64,000 nucleotides of DNA from the NCBI GenBank assembly GCA_963675135.1, contig OY776130.1:62095808-62159807 (forward strand). Direction: 5' to 3'. This stretch comes from Galeopsis tetrahit (lineage: Eukaryota > Streptophyta > Magnoliopsida > Lamiales > Lamiaceae). The notes under the pieces were generated by a model that worked only from the letters and a program-made list of their open reading frames with translations, ran no database searches and was not told the DNA's origin. Each line of letters begins with the position of its first letter. The first letter of the stretch is position 1. Positions 42,731-55,201 of the stretch are shown piece by piece. The position numbers and the translations under genes were made by a program.

Positions 42731-45700
42731 TTAATTCCTGGATTTCTTCCTCGACTTGGAAGAAGGCTTGGTTTGCTCTGTGCTCGTTCCTTTAGAGTTC
42801 GTCGTTTGGTTCGACTTTGAGTGAGCACTGGCAGCAGCCTCTTTAACAACTGCTCCCTGAGAACCCCTAATTTGGGCTGCTCTCTTGTCCTTCCTCTTGG
42901 GCCTATAACTCGACCTCTCCCTCTTTGGAAGCCACCTTTCCGGATCAGGAGCCGGACCTGGATTCGCCGGGTCGAACCCTTTTGGGTACTTAGGCTTTCT
43001 CTTCCTTTTCTTCTTCGCCTTTTCCTTATTCTTTTGTTCATATGCTTCTGTTACACCAATAGTGGACCCATTCTCAATATTCTTAGCACCAGAAGTTTTC
43101 TCCAAACTCTCCACATCGATTCCCTTCAGACCAGGAAGCGGTTTCAACTGCTTCTCATAAGATTCCGCCTTTTCAATATCTGTATGAGCAGCAGTTTGAA
43201 TAAGACCTACCAAAGCTTCAATGCTTTTATGGCCTTTAACGAGCTCCTCATAGAGACGAGCAGCTTCGTCCTTCTTTCCATGCCTGAGCTTAAACGAAGC
43301 AGCCTCTTGCATGATAACATCTAGTTTACTGTTCTCAACCATGGCTTTGGACCACCATTGTATTGCAGAATCAAACACAGCATCAGCACCGTTGATATCT
43401 GCAGCTCGTTCTTTGAGAGACACGATGGTGGCAATAGTTGCGGGTTTATGTTGAATATCAAGTATTTTTAGTAGAGATTCTGCTGCTATTTGTGGATGAC
43501 CTGCAGATGCAGCAATCTGCGCCCTCGCTAGAAGGATGGGGTTCGACTTTTGAGGAAACTTATTAGCAAATTGCAAGAGTATCTCCTCAGCCTTATTGGC
43601 TTTGTTTTCTCTAACGTGTACCGCAGCTTGGAGAAGTACCGGGGTTATACTATTGGGAAACATGGTTGGAAGTGCAGAAGCAAGTTCTTTGGCCTGCATT
43701 TGCTATCTTAATTAGCAAGAAGTATATTCTCGATTTGAAAAGGAAAATAATAATGATAAAAAAGTACTCCATGTGTTATAGAGATTTATCAGAAGGGGCG
43801 CCCCAGACACATTTCCTTTTTTTTTTTTTTAACGGTAAAGAGAAAAGTGCATTAATATTGAGTACAAGGGGTACTCAACTCATAATTACAAGATACAGTA
43901 AAAGAAACAGCCATCTCAAATAGAAATAGCCATCTCAAAAATTGCAGCGACAATCAAACATTTATGCAAGCTGTCGGATCTGAGATCCACCCCAAACACA
44001 TTACCTGATTGGGAAAATAGTTTTTTAGTTCTGTAAGTTATCCATATTTCAATTCCAATCCTATCTGCTCACACGAATTGAAAATAGTCCGTTAACATTA
44101 ATTTTTTTATATTTTGATCTGGTCACCAGCTGTAGGAGGTGAAACATCTGGTTGACGCTAACGTGACAGAGTCTAATTTGTTCACGTGGCATAGTGTGAC
44201 TGGTCATCTGGATGTTTCACCTCTTACAAACAGTTACCGGACCAAAATGTAAAAAAATTGGAAGTTACAGGACTATTTTCTATTCATGAAAGGCGATGGG
44301 ACTGAAGTCAAAATAGGGATGATTTACAGGACAAAAAAAAAATTATATTCCCTTACCTGATCCAAAGCATATAAGCCTGATTTACCTTATTAGTTATTAG
44401 AATGAAGGGTATTCTCAGCATAAAAATATTCCAAACACCAGAAAAAAAAAAAAAAAATTACAAAATCTTATCAGAAGAAATGATACCCAAATGCATTACC
44501 TGATCCACCTTATTAGAATGAAGTAGCAATAATAAGCGGTTAACGTATATTGCTTCTCTTTGCTTTTGAGAGAGCTTCAGGTCAAGGTCACGAGCAAGGT
44601 GGAAGTCCAGAGGTCCTTCACCTTTTACTATCAGCTCATCAAGTTTTTTCAAGCCATCGGACGCATTCTTGTGGCCTTTTAATGCAATAAGGTTGCTTAT
44701 AGCCACTGCATGTGACGATTCGTCTGGCAGCTTTTTCTTGATAATGTCGGAGTAAGATTCAGAAGCTTCTTCAGTGTTTCCCAGTACCTGTAGAAATTAT
44801 GATAAACTGATTGAATCACTAACTCCACTCAAACTCAAGTGTGAAAATGAGAAATATGGCAAAATTATAGCATTACGATGTCGATCTCACCTGTTGAACA
44901 TATGCTAGTTGAACAGCTAAAGGTGCCAGCTCAATATCTATTTCATCATCAGGCCAGTTCTCTTCCATTAGTGTTTCCTGCCCAATTCTGCAAAAATAAT
45001 AATAAAAGTAACAACAAATTATGTAAATAATGGAGGCAATTTTTTTCTTTACAAATAAATAATCAAGTTCTCTGAGAGCGGATAGCACCTTCTAGCTGAC
45101 ATCAAGAGTTGCTCTGCATCTTTATACTTGTTTCTTTCTATCAAAGAGCAAGCAACATTGTAAGCCAATTCAAAACTGCTCGTTGGTTTGACTCTGAGAG
45201 CATCCATGGTCCCCTGAACCTCAGTAGCCCTCCCAGCAGAGACCAAGGCAGCAACAAAATTAGTCTCTAAAGAATTTATGTTGGATTTCTGAAGCTTTTG
45301 ATATATATCGACACAAGCATCCATTTTTCCTAAACGAAATAAAATCTGTGATTCCATCAACATAGTTGCAGAGTTTGCATCTTTCCCTTTCAAGCACCCC
45401 AAAGCTTCATCCAGTTTATTTTGTCGATATAAGCAGTATGCCTACTCAGGAAAAAAAGAAAAAGAAAAGGAGTTAACCTATAGTGCATAATGCCTTTGGC
45501 CAATAAACGGATGACTCTACACAGAGCTGAAACCCTAAAATACTCCAGTAGCTGAACTTGAAAAACATTTAACTCATTCAAGTAAAACAAATATGGTTGC
45601 AATATCTAATGGTGGTTCAGAGGAAAAAGACAGGAAATGAGAGGAATATATATTGATGAGGTTAGTGAGTTAAAATAAATTCCTCGAGATCACTGAACAT

Positions 45701-46580
45701 TCAGATACTTGTGGAAAATATACCTCAAAAATTTGACATAAATTTACAATGGAATAATCCAGAGAAGGAATATAAAAGCTACGCCACAGCTTTGATATTG
45801 CACAGCATTATACTTTCACCCCAGTATGCCAAAATTCAGATTATAGTTGCCATCATCTTTCTTTTATATTATAAATGAAAGAGTGACCCTTAACCTGTTG
45901 GAAATTGTTATCATAACTTCCCAGATCTGTGTGTAGAATTCAGTTGGCTAAATTGCAAATTCTCAAACAACATACCCTTATAAGAATCCAAAAAAATCTT
46001 AATAAATTTTCTTAAGCGTAAGACTATCGCAGGGAGTTCACAAGACATCAATTTTTTACATAGGATTAGGGACTGAAACTTAATGTCGGGGAGTAGAGTA
46101 ACAAAAGCAAACTCTCATCACTCAGTAGCAGTTACAAGCAATGAAAAGAATTAATCTGCATTGCTCTGAAATCAATAGAACTGAAATATACCAAAGTACC
46201 TTGAAAAAACTGAAATCAATGGAAGATTTCTTGGAAAACTCTTGTATAGCTGATAAAGCTGCATCGATGCTATCGTTCTTAATCAGAGCCACAACTTTAC
46301 ACAGAATCGCGTCCTCGTCTTCCGGAGCAATCGAAAGAACTTAAAGCCCCAAACAGTAACAAAATAAATATGAAAATTAATCAATTGAATTTTACAACAG
46401 CATCGCATCAATTAGCGGAAAACCTAGTTAATTAAAATCCTACATACCTTGATCTGAGACTTTAACGGCTTGGTCGTAATCATTCTGAATATGGCGATTG
46501 AGGGATCTGAAGAGGTCTTCCAAGGGGACCGAAGCGGCAGCAACGGCAGCCTTCGCTTTTTCTTTCGTCTTCGGAGCCAT
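42731..46580 (-). CDS. SRP72: Signal recognition particle 72-kDa subunit (SRP72)
   Basis: Six exons on the minus strand join in phase: 46448-46580, 46200-46339, 45089-45441, 44891-44987, 44500-44787 and 42731-43693, giving about 657 residues, the usual SRP72 length. The bulk is helical TPR-type repeats that hold SRP68 and scaffold the cytosolic SRP. The C-terminus (about residues 555-657) is strongly basic and includes K-Y-P-K-G-F-D-P, then P-G-P-A-P-D-P-E-R-W-L-P-K-R-E-R, the conserved SRP72 7S-RNA-binding signature, followed by a Lys/Ser-rich tail. All splice borders are GT-AG. The last intron (43694-44499) holds a Mutator-type MITE and a LINE-like 3' fragment. Start Met chosen because M-A-P-K-T-K-E-K-A-K matches plant SRP72 openings. 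Confidence 0.95.
43815..43905 (-). mobile_element. Possible LINE 3'-end fragment in the last SRP72 intron
   Basis: Read on the minus strand, GTACTCAATATTAATGCACT then TTCTCTTTACCGTT leads into a run of A, like the 3' ends of plant L1-type LINEs. Only ~90 bp; no TSD found. Confidence 0.4.
44010..44352. mobile_element. Mutator-type MITE with 9-bp TSD in the last SRP72 intron
   Basis: TTACCTGAT occurs at 44001-44009 and 44353-44361. Ends are GGGAAAATAG and the inverse of TATATTCCC. Inner arms pair CTGTAAGTTATCCATATTTC with GAAGTCAAAATAGGGATGAT. Same family as the INO80B intron-5 element. Confidence 0.7.
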
Positions 46581-46589
46581 TTTTCAAGC

Positions 46590-47039
46590 TACAATTCCTG
46601 TGTTTTGTGTAATGTCGATAGGAAAAGAAGAAAATCTGCAGACTACAATGGAAAATGAGGAGTTAAGAACTTGGGGAAAACTTTCATAAATGGGCAATTA
46701 AAAGGATTTTCTACACTTAAGGCCCTACTAAAAATTTATTAATTGTACCTATCTTAAAATAATTAATTTTATTAGATTATTATAAATTAAATAATTAATT
46801 TTAAAATTGGGTATATAGAAAAAGTTTATAAATGTATAGTATGTGCAACGCGTTTCTGTAGAAAAACGCTCAATCCCCATGCGTTTCCTTTAACATTTTT
46901 TTTTTCAGTTTGACCCCAAAACGTGTTGCGTATGTATATATGCTCATGATATTTATATATATATGAGTGTATATTAAATATGTATTTTTAACCTTTAACT
47001 ATATGTATATGTTATACTAATATATATGTGCTTATCCGG
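46590..47039. other. Gene-free stretch upstream of SRP72
   Basis: SRP72 promoter side (minus strand). A short foldback GCAACGCGTTT / AAAACGTGTTGC lies at about 46845-46930. Nothing else seen. Confidence 0.45.
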
Positions 47040-47855
47040 ATCCGACCCTTTATCGCTCTTTGTTCGAGGCGCTCCAGTACCTCACTATTACGTGTCCTGA
47101 TTTGTTTATGTCGTTAATTTAGTGAGCCAATTCCTTCATGCACTAATTGTTGATCATTTTTCGGTCGTAAAACGCATCATTTGTTATGTTAAAGGTACTC
47201 TTCATTTCGGATTATCTTTTGCTTCTTGGCTTGATATATTGGTTACTCGGATGCAGATTGAGTTTGTCGTATATAAACACGTCGCTCTACTTATGGTTAT
47301 TCTATTTACTTAGGTGAAAATTTTGTTTCTTGGAGTGCAAAGAAACAAACAATTGTTGTATGTTCTAGTTGTGAGTTCAAGTATCGTGTTATGACTAATG
47401 TTGCAGCTGAAATGATATGGGTGTCCAACCTCCTGTGTGAGTTTCACGCTCTCCCCTGATCTTGCTATGTTCCGCTTTGTAATAACAAGAGTGCAATTTT
47501 CCTTAGCCTGAATCCAGTGGCCCACAAGCGAGTCAAGCACATTGATCTAGAAGTTCACTTTGTTCTTGAGTTGGTCTTCTCCGGTCGCCTAACGACCAAA
47601 TTCGTTTCCTTCGAGCTTCACGTGGTGGACATTTTCACTAAGGGCTTGCCTCGTCCAGCCTTCGAATTTCTACGTTCCAAGTTTTGCATTCGATAGAATC
47701 CCACGCTTCACTTGCTAGGGATGATAAGGATCAAGATTTGACTTGATTTGCTCTAGTATATTTAGGAAAATATCTTTTGTAAATATTCTATTTGATTATT
47801 TCCTTGTATGTTGTAATCTTTATTCTATAAATACAATGCCATATCAACACCTGAC
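47040..47855 (+). pseudogene. Decayed Ty1/copia pol tail with part of its 3' LTR
   Basis: Interrupted frames still show late-RT/RNase H pieces: V-K-R-I-I-C-Y-V-K-G-T near 47166, N-F-V-S-W-S-A-K-K-Q near 47320, then M-T-N-V-A-A-E-M-I-W-V near 47392, and an integrity-lost C-terminus to about 47695. A purine run GCTAGGGA near 47720 could be the polypurine tract, after which TGATAAGGATCAAG begins an LTR-like sequence with CTATAAATAC near 47825. Many stops and frameshifts; long dead. Confidence 0.7.
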
Positions 47856-47861
47856 AATTAC

Positions 47862-47863
<2 letters not shown>

Positions 47864-47900
<37 letters not shown>
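47864..47900. repeat. (AT)n microsatellite
   Basis: About 18 uninterrupted AT units at the end of the copia LTR remnant. Confidence 0.95.
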
Positions 47901-47906
<6 letters not shown>

Positions 47907-47959
47907 AATTCAAATTTAAAGTTGAACTAAGAAATAAAAATATTTGATGATTACATGAA

Positions 47960-48520
47960 ACTAGATATTTAGTACACCTTCATAGACAATACTAAAAGTT
48001 GATTTTTATAGTAAAGATTTTTATAGTAAAATTGAAAGTAGATAGTGTTTTAAAAATAAGTACTTCTAATAGATTGTTTAAATGTTGTGGTTTTTTTTTT
48101 TTTTTGTTTACAAATTAAATACCCATCCTTTTTCCCCTCCCCATGACTCGAACCCAGGATCTAAGGTCTAGGTAGTGGTGCTCTAACCACTTAAGCTATC
48201 CCACTTTGTCGTTTAAATGTTGTGGTGTATGTCATACAAATCACTTTTTTTATAATTTTACAAAAAACTCCCTTATTACATTTGAATAAATAATGGGTAA
48301 AAATAAAATATTATTTAAATTGTGAGGACAAAATTGTAAAATTAGTGAATGTAATGATTAGAAGCACTTAAAAGTTGTTAGAAGCATGGGGAGGGGTGCT
48401 TGACTAAAATTACTTTTAAGTAATTAATTTAATCACTTACTTGTGTTTACAAACACTTCAAAAGTGATTCTATTTAAAAAAGAAGTGTTTATAAGCACAT
48501 AGTTTTGTTTGCAAACACCC
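47960..48520. mobile_element. MITE copy 2, interrupted by a SINE
   Basis: Paralogue of 23435-23790: shared TGTTGTGGTGT, CTTATTACATTTG.ATA, TATTATTTAAATTGTGAGG and AGGGGTGCTT blocks in the same order, with right end GTTTGCAAACACCC. The left border is poorly defined. The SINE at 48091-48210 splits it. Confidence 0.6.
48091..48210 (-). mobile_element. tRNA-derived SINE, 120 bp, 15-bp TSD
   Basis: On the minus strand it opens GGGATAGCTTAAGTGGTTAG (polymerase III A box), then GGGTTCGAGTC (B box), and ends in a long A run (T run at 48091 on the plus strand). GTTTAAATGTTGTGG flanks it at 48076-48090 and 48211-48225. The MITE at 23.5 kb shows the unoccupied site. Confidence 0.88.
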
Positions 48521-48529
48521 ACTTAGATG

Positions 48530-50782
48530 GCGTGCACGCTTAATTATTTTTGAAGTTGATGCTTTGTTCGAACCAACTGGACGAATTGGATGGATGTGTT
48601 GAAACACTTCACCAGAAAGAGTCTCAATTGATGCAAAGTTATCTATAAATATATAATACACCTACGGATTTCCTTATTTAGTTTCGGCGGGAAATCATAT
48701 GGACCTTTGATCACATTTCTTCATCTTCATCATGGCCGTTCATTTTTTTCCTTGATAATTATGGTAATTTTCTATACTAATTATAATTAATGTCTTCCTT
48801 TTATTATTCTTAATTTTAACCGTTGATTTATGTTGATCAAATTTTAGCCTTGGGATCAAATGATAAAATTTAGGAACCGTTATAATATTGTCCCTATATA
48901 TTCCTCTCTTTTCTAGATCATTCTCATCATCTCAATTTTTCGTTTTTCTGTAAGTTTGTAATGTACTATTGTTTTATGAGATTTTTTTAATTATTTTATA
49001 TGTATTTTTCTAGATGTGTTGAAGATATTTCAAGACTTTAGTGTTATTCATTGTTAATTGAAGAGGTCTTGAAGGTTTACTCGAAGATTTGTTAGAGTTG
49101 TTTGAAGATTTACGAAGATTTTGTTGTTATTCGTTTGAAGATTCAAAAAAAAATTGAAGATATTTTGAGGGTTTGGAGATTTTCTTTTAGATTATTTGAA
49201 AATTTAATTTTTATGTAAATTTGTGGTGTAGTTAGTCAATTTATTTTATTTGATTTTTTTTGTAAAAATTCGAAGATTAGTTTAAGATGTTTGAAGATTG
49301 TTCATGGATTTGGTGTTGTTCATTGGAGATTGAAGATTTTTTTTTGAAGAAATTTTGAAGGTTATTCGAAGATTTGTTGAAGATGCTTGAAGATTTATAT
49401 TTTTTTTTTTTAAGAAACCTTGAAGGTTTAAAGATGTTCTATTGATATATAGTTTGTTAAATATTTTTTGTATTTGATGTAGTCTTTTTTGTAAATTTAT
49501 AAATATCTTTTGTAATTTTTTTTATAAATGAAAAGATCATTGTATATTTTAGTATCTTTAAAATAAATGTCACAATTATTTATACATTTTTACATATTGT
49601 TGTATAATCTTTGATAAGATTTGTTATACTTATAAATGAATTTTCTTTACAATTAAAGCTTCATTTTTTAATTTATTTTATTTTAGTTTCATCTACTTTA
49701 CAGTGTAATGTTATTAATTCAATCCAAGTTGTGTTATATATGTATTTTACTTAATTGTATGTATCTTCCGTCTTAATATATACGATTAAGAATATGTAAT
49801 TTATTTCGTCTTAATGTATTTTATTATTAATTACTTATTTTTTTGTTTATTTTATGAATATATATTTTGTCAACTATTATTGTATCACAGACTAAGACAC
49901 TCTTTAACTTATTTATAAAGTAATTTTTTTAATTATTTTTAAAATTTAATTAAATTTTGTCATTTTTAATTTAATTAACATTCTTAATGATTTATATTAT
50001 ATTACATATTTTCCTATAATCCCATCATTTTTTTTTTTTTGTCTATTTACATCTTATTATAACTTAGTTATTGTTATTTTTTTTTTCCTGAAAATACTTA
50101 TTTAATAATTTCTTAAATTATTTTTTTATAAGTATACATGGATATATATTTTGTTAAAAATTGTATTGCTACTTTTTAGTCAAAATTTTAGAAAATCTAA
50201 ATTTATGCGGACAATTATATCCAACAATTTAATGGTAATTATTTAATGAATTAATTTAAATTTTTAATGCTAATTATTGTTGATTCTAAATATAAACCTA
50301 AATTTATGCATTGCTACTTATTAGTCGAAAATTTAGGCACAAGAACAGATAAACTTAATGAATTAATTTAAAATTTTAATGCTAACTATTTACAAATGTG
50401 CCAATATAAAATCCTAATCTATAAGGCATTCCCATAAAATCGATGATTATTTGTATAATTAAATTATTTTTTACTTCATATTATTAAGAATATTGATTGT
50501 TTTATTTAATATATATATATATGTCTGTACATTACATTTATTTTATTATCTCCAGAAATTATGGAGTTTTATAACCACATTAAAGACAATTAAAGTCATT
50601 AATATTATCTTGCATAATTTAATCAATTAAGTATAAGTAATAGTTAAACATTTATTAAATCTAAATTAGAAACTCAATTTTTATTTAAAAAAAAGACTAA
50701 AATAATACTATAATTAAATCTGAATTTAAAATGCCTAAATTAGTTCCAAAATTTCAGTATAAAATATTTAAACACATATTTA
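48530..50782. other. Gene-free AT-rich stretch
   Basis: Contains the first copy of a paired repeat (48719-48862) and the GAAGATT-rich track (49018-49440). No open frame of note and no recognised gene. Confidence 0.5.
48719..49440. repeat. Dispersed repeat copy A with GAAGATT-rich track
   Basis: TTCATCATGGCCGTTCATTT...ACCGTTGATTTATG...GGGATCAAAT reappears diverged at 52886-53043 (CATCATCGTGACCGTTCATT...ACCGTTGATCATATG...GGATCAAAT). Both are followed by leader-like CATTCTCATC then by many degenerate TTGAAGATT units (49018-49440; weaker at 53230-53360). Confidence 0.55.
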
Positions 50783-51717
50783 GGAGGGTATATTCAATTG
50801 AGATTCTGTTGGATTTTTTTGGACTTTTAAAAGTCAGTGGATTTAGAAAATCCATAGACTCTCTGCAGAGTTTGACTGACTTTTTTATTGATTTATATGG
50901 ATTTTAATAGATTTGACAGGATTTTGAAATACACATTTTTTTATTGATTTACATGGATTTCCATAAATTACGCCCCTAAAACCTAGTTAAAAAAAAAATT
51001 ATTATTTATCATTATTATTCTCATCTTCATTTTCATCACAGTTATACCTAGGCCTCATTTATGCATTAGCTTAAGTTCTTTGTTGTAGTTGTGGTGAATC
51101 TTGATCTTGCAAATTCATTAGAGCGACATTCTTCCCGAAGAAAGTTATGTAATCCAGCGAACTTGTGAATTGCAATTTGAAAATACCAAAAATTCTATTG
51201 AATAATTGCATTTCTGGGGTGACGACCTTGACCATCAAAATCTTTTAGATGATATCGAACACCACGTAATGGGGAATTGACGTCGATTAGATATTATTGA
51301 CGGTGTCCCATATACTATAATTTTTAAATAAAGAACATAATTTTAAAATACAGAGATGTAATTTTTTTCACGATAATAATGGTGGTGAAGAATCTGTGAT
51401 GCTTATCAAAGAACATACTTAACACATCTTTTTTTTTTCTTCTCTTTCAAATCTTCTAAGAGAATCCGTTGAAATCTCTACTTTTTAGAAGAGATTTTGA
51501 TTAGTGAAATTTATTTATATTTTTGAAAGAGAATCCAACGAAATCCATAGAGTATTAAAATCCATAGATTGTTGAATACCTAAAGATTTCTAAAGACTTT
51601 TTAAAATCCGTATTGAATACCTCAAAATTTTGAAAGACTTTTAAAAATCCGGATTGAATACCCCAGATTTTAAAAGTCCAAAAAAATCCAACAGAATCTC
51701 AATTGAATACACCCTCC
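50783..51717. mobile_element. PIF/Harbinger-like non-autonomous element, copy 2, 935 bp, TTA TSD
   Basis: Left end GGAGGGTATATTCAATTGAG, continuing to GGATTTTTTTGGACTTTTAA, matches the inverse of the right end almost perfectly over ~48 bp. TTA flanks both sides (50780-50782 and 51718-51720). Same family as 13186-14119, which is nearly equal in length despite carrying an extra nested MITE. No transposase encoded. Confidence 0.85.
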
Positions 51718-51720
51718 TTA

Positions 51721-54700
51721 ATTACATTTAAGATGAAAAAAAAATTAAAAATTAATCATAATATAACACTTAAATAATCGTAACAATTAAAACATTTGTT
51801 ATTTTGCATAATTTAAACAATTATATATCCACAATTATAGACTATTAAATGATTAGTTTTAAGCTAAGTCATATTTTCTCATTATATATAAGTAGATTTT
51901 CGGATCAAAAAATTAAAATTATTGTTCTTTTAAAAGAATTTTTTAATCAACTTCTAAAAAGGTTTATTCAGTGGATAAATAATTTATAAAGAATATAAGT
52001 AAAATTTAACTAAATCACATTTTTCATTCAATTTATCTAACAATTTTTTTTAGATTGGTAGTAATTTTTTTTTGTAAGAAAATGTTGTTCATATCTCATC
52101 AATTTCAAACATTTAGTCCAGTTAAGGAACAATGGACAATTAAGGTCAAAGTTGTAAGGGCATGGTACATTATGAGTAATGATTTAAGGCAACAATTTTT
52201 TTTTATAAAATTATTTTTTCGACAACTCTTTTATTTTATCTTATTCTAATACCGTTTAAATAGATTTATTATATTAAAAAAAATTAATATTTGATATAGA
52301 CTTCAAAATTCATGCTACTATTCGAAAATTTGTAATTTAAAATTTTGTGAATAAGATTTGAGAAGGCTCAAGTTATATTATACAACAAAATTCAATCAAT
52401 TAATACTGAAAAATTATTGGCAAGCAATAACCTTTATAAGCTTCAATTCCAGAACAATACTATGTTTAGTGTTGTTCAGATATAGAGTTATTAAAATCTC
52501 CTTACTCTTTCGAGAGTTTTAAAAAATATAAAAATTGTTTGGTCAAGATGAAGCTAAATATTAGATAGGTAAATAAAAAATGTTTATTTTTTTTTACATT
52601 ATTTATATTGTAAATTTATTTTTTATAATACTTTGTCGCTACTACACCATATATAATACTTTTATAATTTGTACAATATTTTTGTAAGATAGCATTACTT
52701 TTGTGGTCCGTATACACGTTGTTGAGACTGTTGTTGTAGAAGGAATACATGTATAGAAGGTTAACATTGAAGTTGAGGACGAAGGGTAATTCTATCTATT
52801 TTTTAATATTTATGTTTGTGTTAAGTCTAACACTATACTTTGAAGATTAGTTTAGGTGGAAAACATTATTGGTCATTGATTAGTTTTTTTCATCATCATC
52901 GTGACCGTTCATTTTTTTTTATTGTTGATAATGATATGTTTGACAAATGACAACTAATTAATTGTCATTAATTCTTTCTTTTTATGTTACTCTTTTTTTT
53001 TTTTTTTTTTTTACCGTTGATCATATGGGCCTCAGGATCAAATCCTTAATTGTAGGAGAAATTTTATTTTTGTTTTTTTTGAATTTATAACTTTTTTTAT
53101 TTTTTTTGTCATTCTCATCTTCTCACTTTTGTGTTTTCTGTTTCTTATGGAGTTAGGATTATTGTAGATATTCGTTATAATCGATTATGTAATTGTATAT
53201 TTTAGTATAGATATGAAGTTTAGTTGTCGATTTTTATTTTTATTTGTCAATGTTTGAAGATTGTTGAAGAGTTTAAATCCAATCATCAGACATTTGGAGA
53301 TTTTGGAGTTATTTATCAGAAGTTTGAAAATTTGTAAAAGGTTTGAAAATTCGAAGAATTTTAATTTTAAGAGTGTACGATTTTCATCATCTTTCAGTTT
53401 GATACGAAAATCAGTATTTTTTTTTTTTATAATTTTTATCATTGTGTTTGATTTTTTTTCATTGACAATCAATTTTTCTTTATTCTTTCTGGGTCATTGT
53501 GATTTGAATTGAAGAGTGAACTGAAGTGTTCTCACCATCTTTCACCGATTTACAAATAACAATTTTTTTTCATATAAATGATTTTTGTTTTTAATATTCT
53601 GATTTACAATATATAAATTGTACTCGGTGAACATGTGTATCTATTATTGACACACATATCCTTGAATTTTATGTGATGAAATATTTTTTACCGTTCATTA
53701 TATGTATGTATATGCATATCTATTTACATATTATTATTTCTGTTATATGAATTCTATTAATTTACTTTCAATTATTGGATTTACAAATTCCATTTAATAC
53801 GAATATTAATTATTTTAATTATAAATTCTATAAAATTCAACCCTCCTTTTAAATCAAGTAATATATATTTGACTATTTTGATATTATAGTTATGTTCCAT
53901 TATCTCTTCTAATTCTCAATTCTATAAAGTAAATTAATATTTGTATTCAAATTTAACAATATTGTCTTTTAACTTGATTTTAATGATTTAGTATAATTTT
54001 TAACAGAAAAAAGTGTATTCTTGACTTAAAAATAATAATAGTAGTGTTTGTGTTTTGTTGTAGTATTAATTAATTATTAAATATTCATAAATATATTTTT
54101 TTTATATAGTTAATTTTGACACAAGTTATTCTATCAATCTTTTACGTGTTAATTTTTTTATTTAGTTATTATTATATTATTTTAAATCTTAATCGGTAAT
54201 TTTTATATAATAAGGAAAATGACTTATTTAAATATTATAAACTTAATTTCATTATTTACATATTACAATAAATTCTTATATAACATGATATATGTGAAAT
54301 TATAATTAATATAAATATAAGCATTTAATGTGTAATCTATATGATGTCTATTTTATTTATATATTAATTATGTAATTAATTCAAGGGAGATCATTTAGAG
54401 AAAGATAATAAAGATGGATTACTATTATTCCAACGTTTCTAAACTCTGATTTCAATTGGTCCTATATATTTAAAATTTTATTTTATATTTATTATAATGG
54501 AAATATAATTGTGGGTGAGTGTGTATTTATATAAATAGTTTTTGACATATGAGATCATAATTTTATTTTATTTTGAATATTAATCTTAAGACTAATTATA
54601 ATTAATCTGTTTAATTTAAGTGTACAAAAATTAGCTTTTACACTCAATATTAATTATTGAAACTTATATTATAATAAAGAATTAATTTAATAATTTGAAT

Positions 54701-55200
54701 ATAATTGTGAAATTAACATGATTTCGTCATTCATTAGTAATAATTAGTAACATTTACATTGGTTCCAGGACACACTACATGGTACTAAATGTTCTTATAG
54801 TGATTACAATAAATTAGAAAATCATAAATTTTAAAAAATTTGATTGAATCTAATTAATTACTTTTGATTGGAATAAATTAAATTCATATATGACATTAAA
54901 TAAATTGAAGGCTAACGTGCAATATCCATAACCACCTCCTTCTAAAAATTAAAGTATTGCCATAAAAATAAACTTAGCTTTAAAATTTTTAATTTAATTT
55001 TAAAAAGCACAGCCGTAAAAATGGATTAGTATCTAAATTCTTATTCTTACCATCTTTGTTTTGAAAGAATTTTAAACATGTATGATTAATGTTAAATTAT
55101 TCTTAAGATTATTTGTATGCAAATATCCTACTTTTTGTAGCTTAAAATTTGATTAATTTAAATACAAGTCAAATAAATAATACAACGTCTTATTTTTCAT
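51721..55200. other. Gene-free, very AT-rich stretch
   Basis: Holds copy B of the dispersed repeat (52886-53360), a 20-odd-base T run near 52990, and otherwise featureless sequence. No frame, RNA or element recognised. Confidence 0.5.
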
Positions 55201-55201
55201 G

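Noticed and set aside
42821..43324. 167-codon plus-strand frame
   Set aside because: Antisense shadow of the last SRP72 exon.
48091..48210. Functional tRNA gene (A and B boxes on the minus strand)
   Set aside because: No cloverleaf-capable tRNA body or terminator; A tail and TSD show a SINE.
53185..53512. Overlapping Phe/Lys-rich frames on both strands
   Set aside because: Low-complexity AT-rich translation; no domain and no gene structure.
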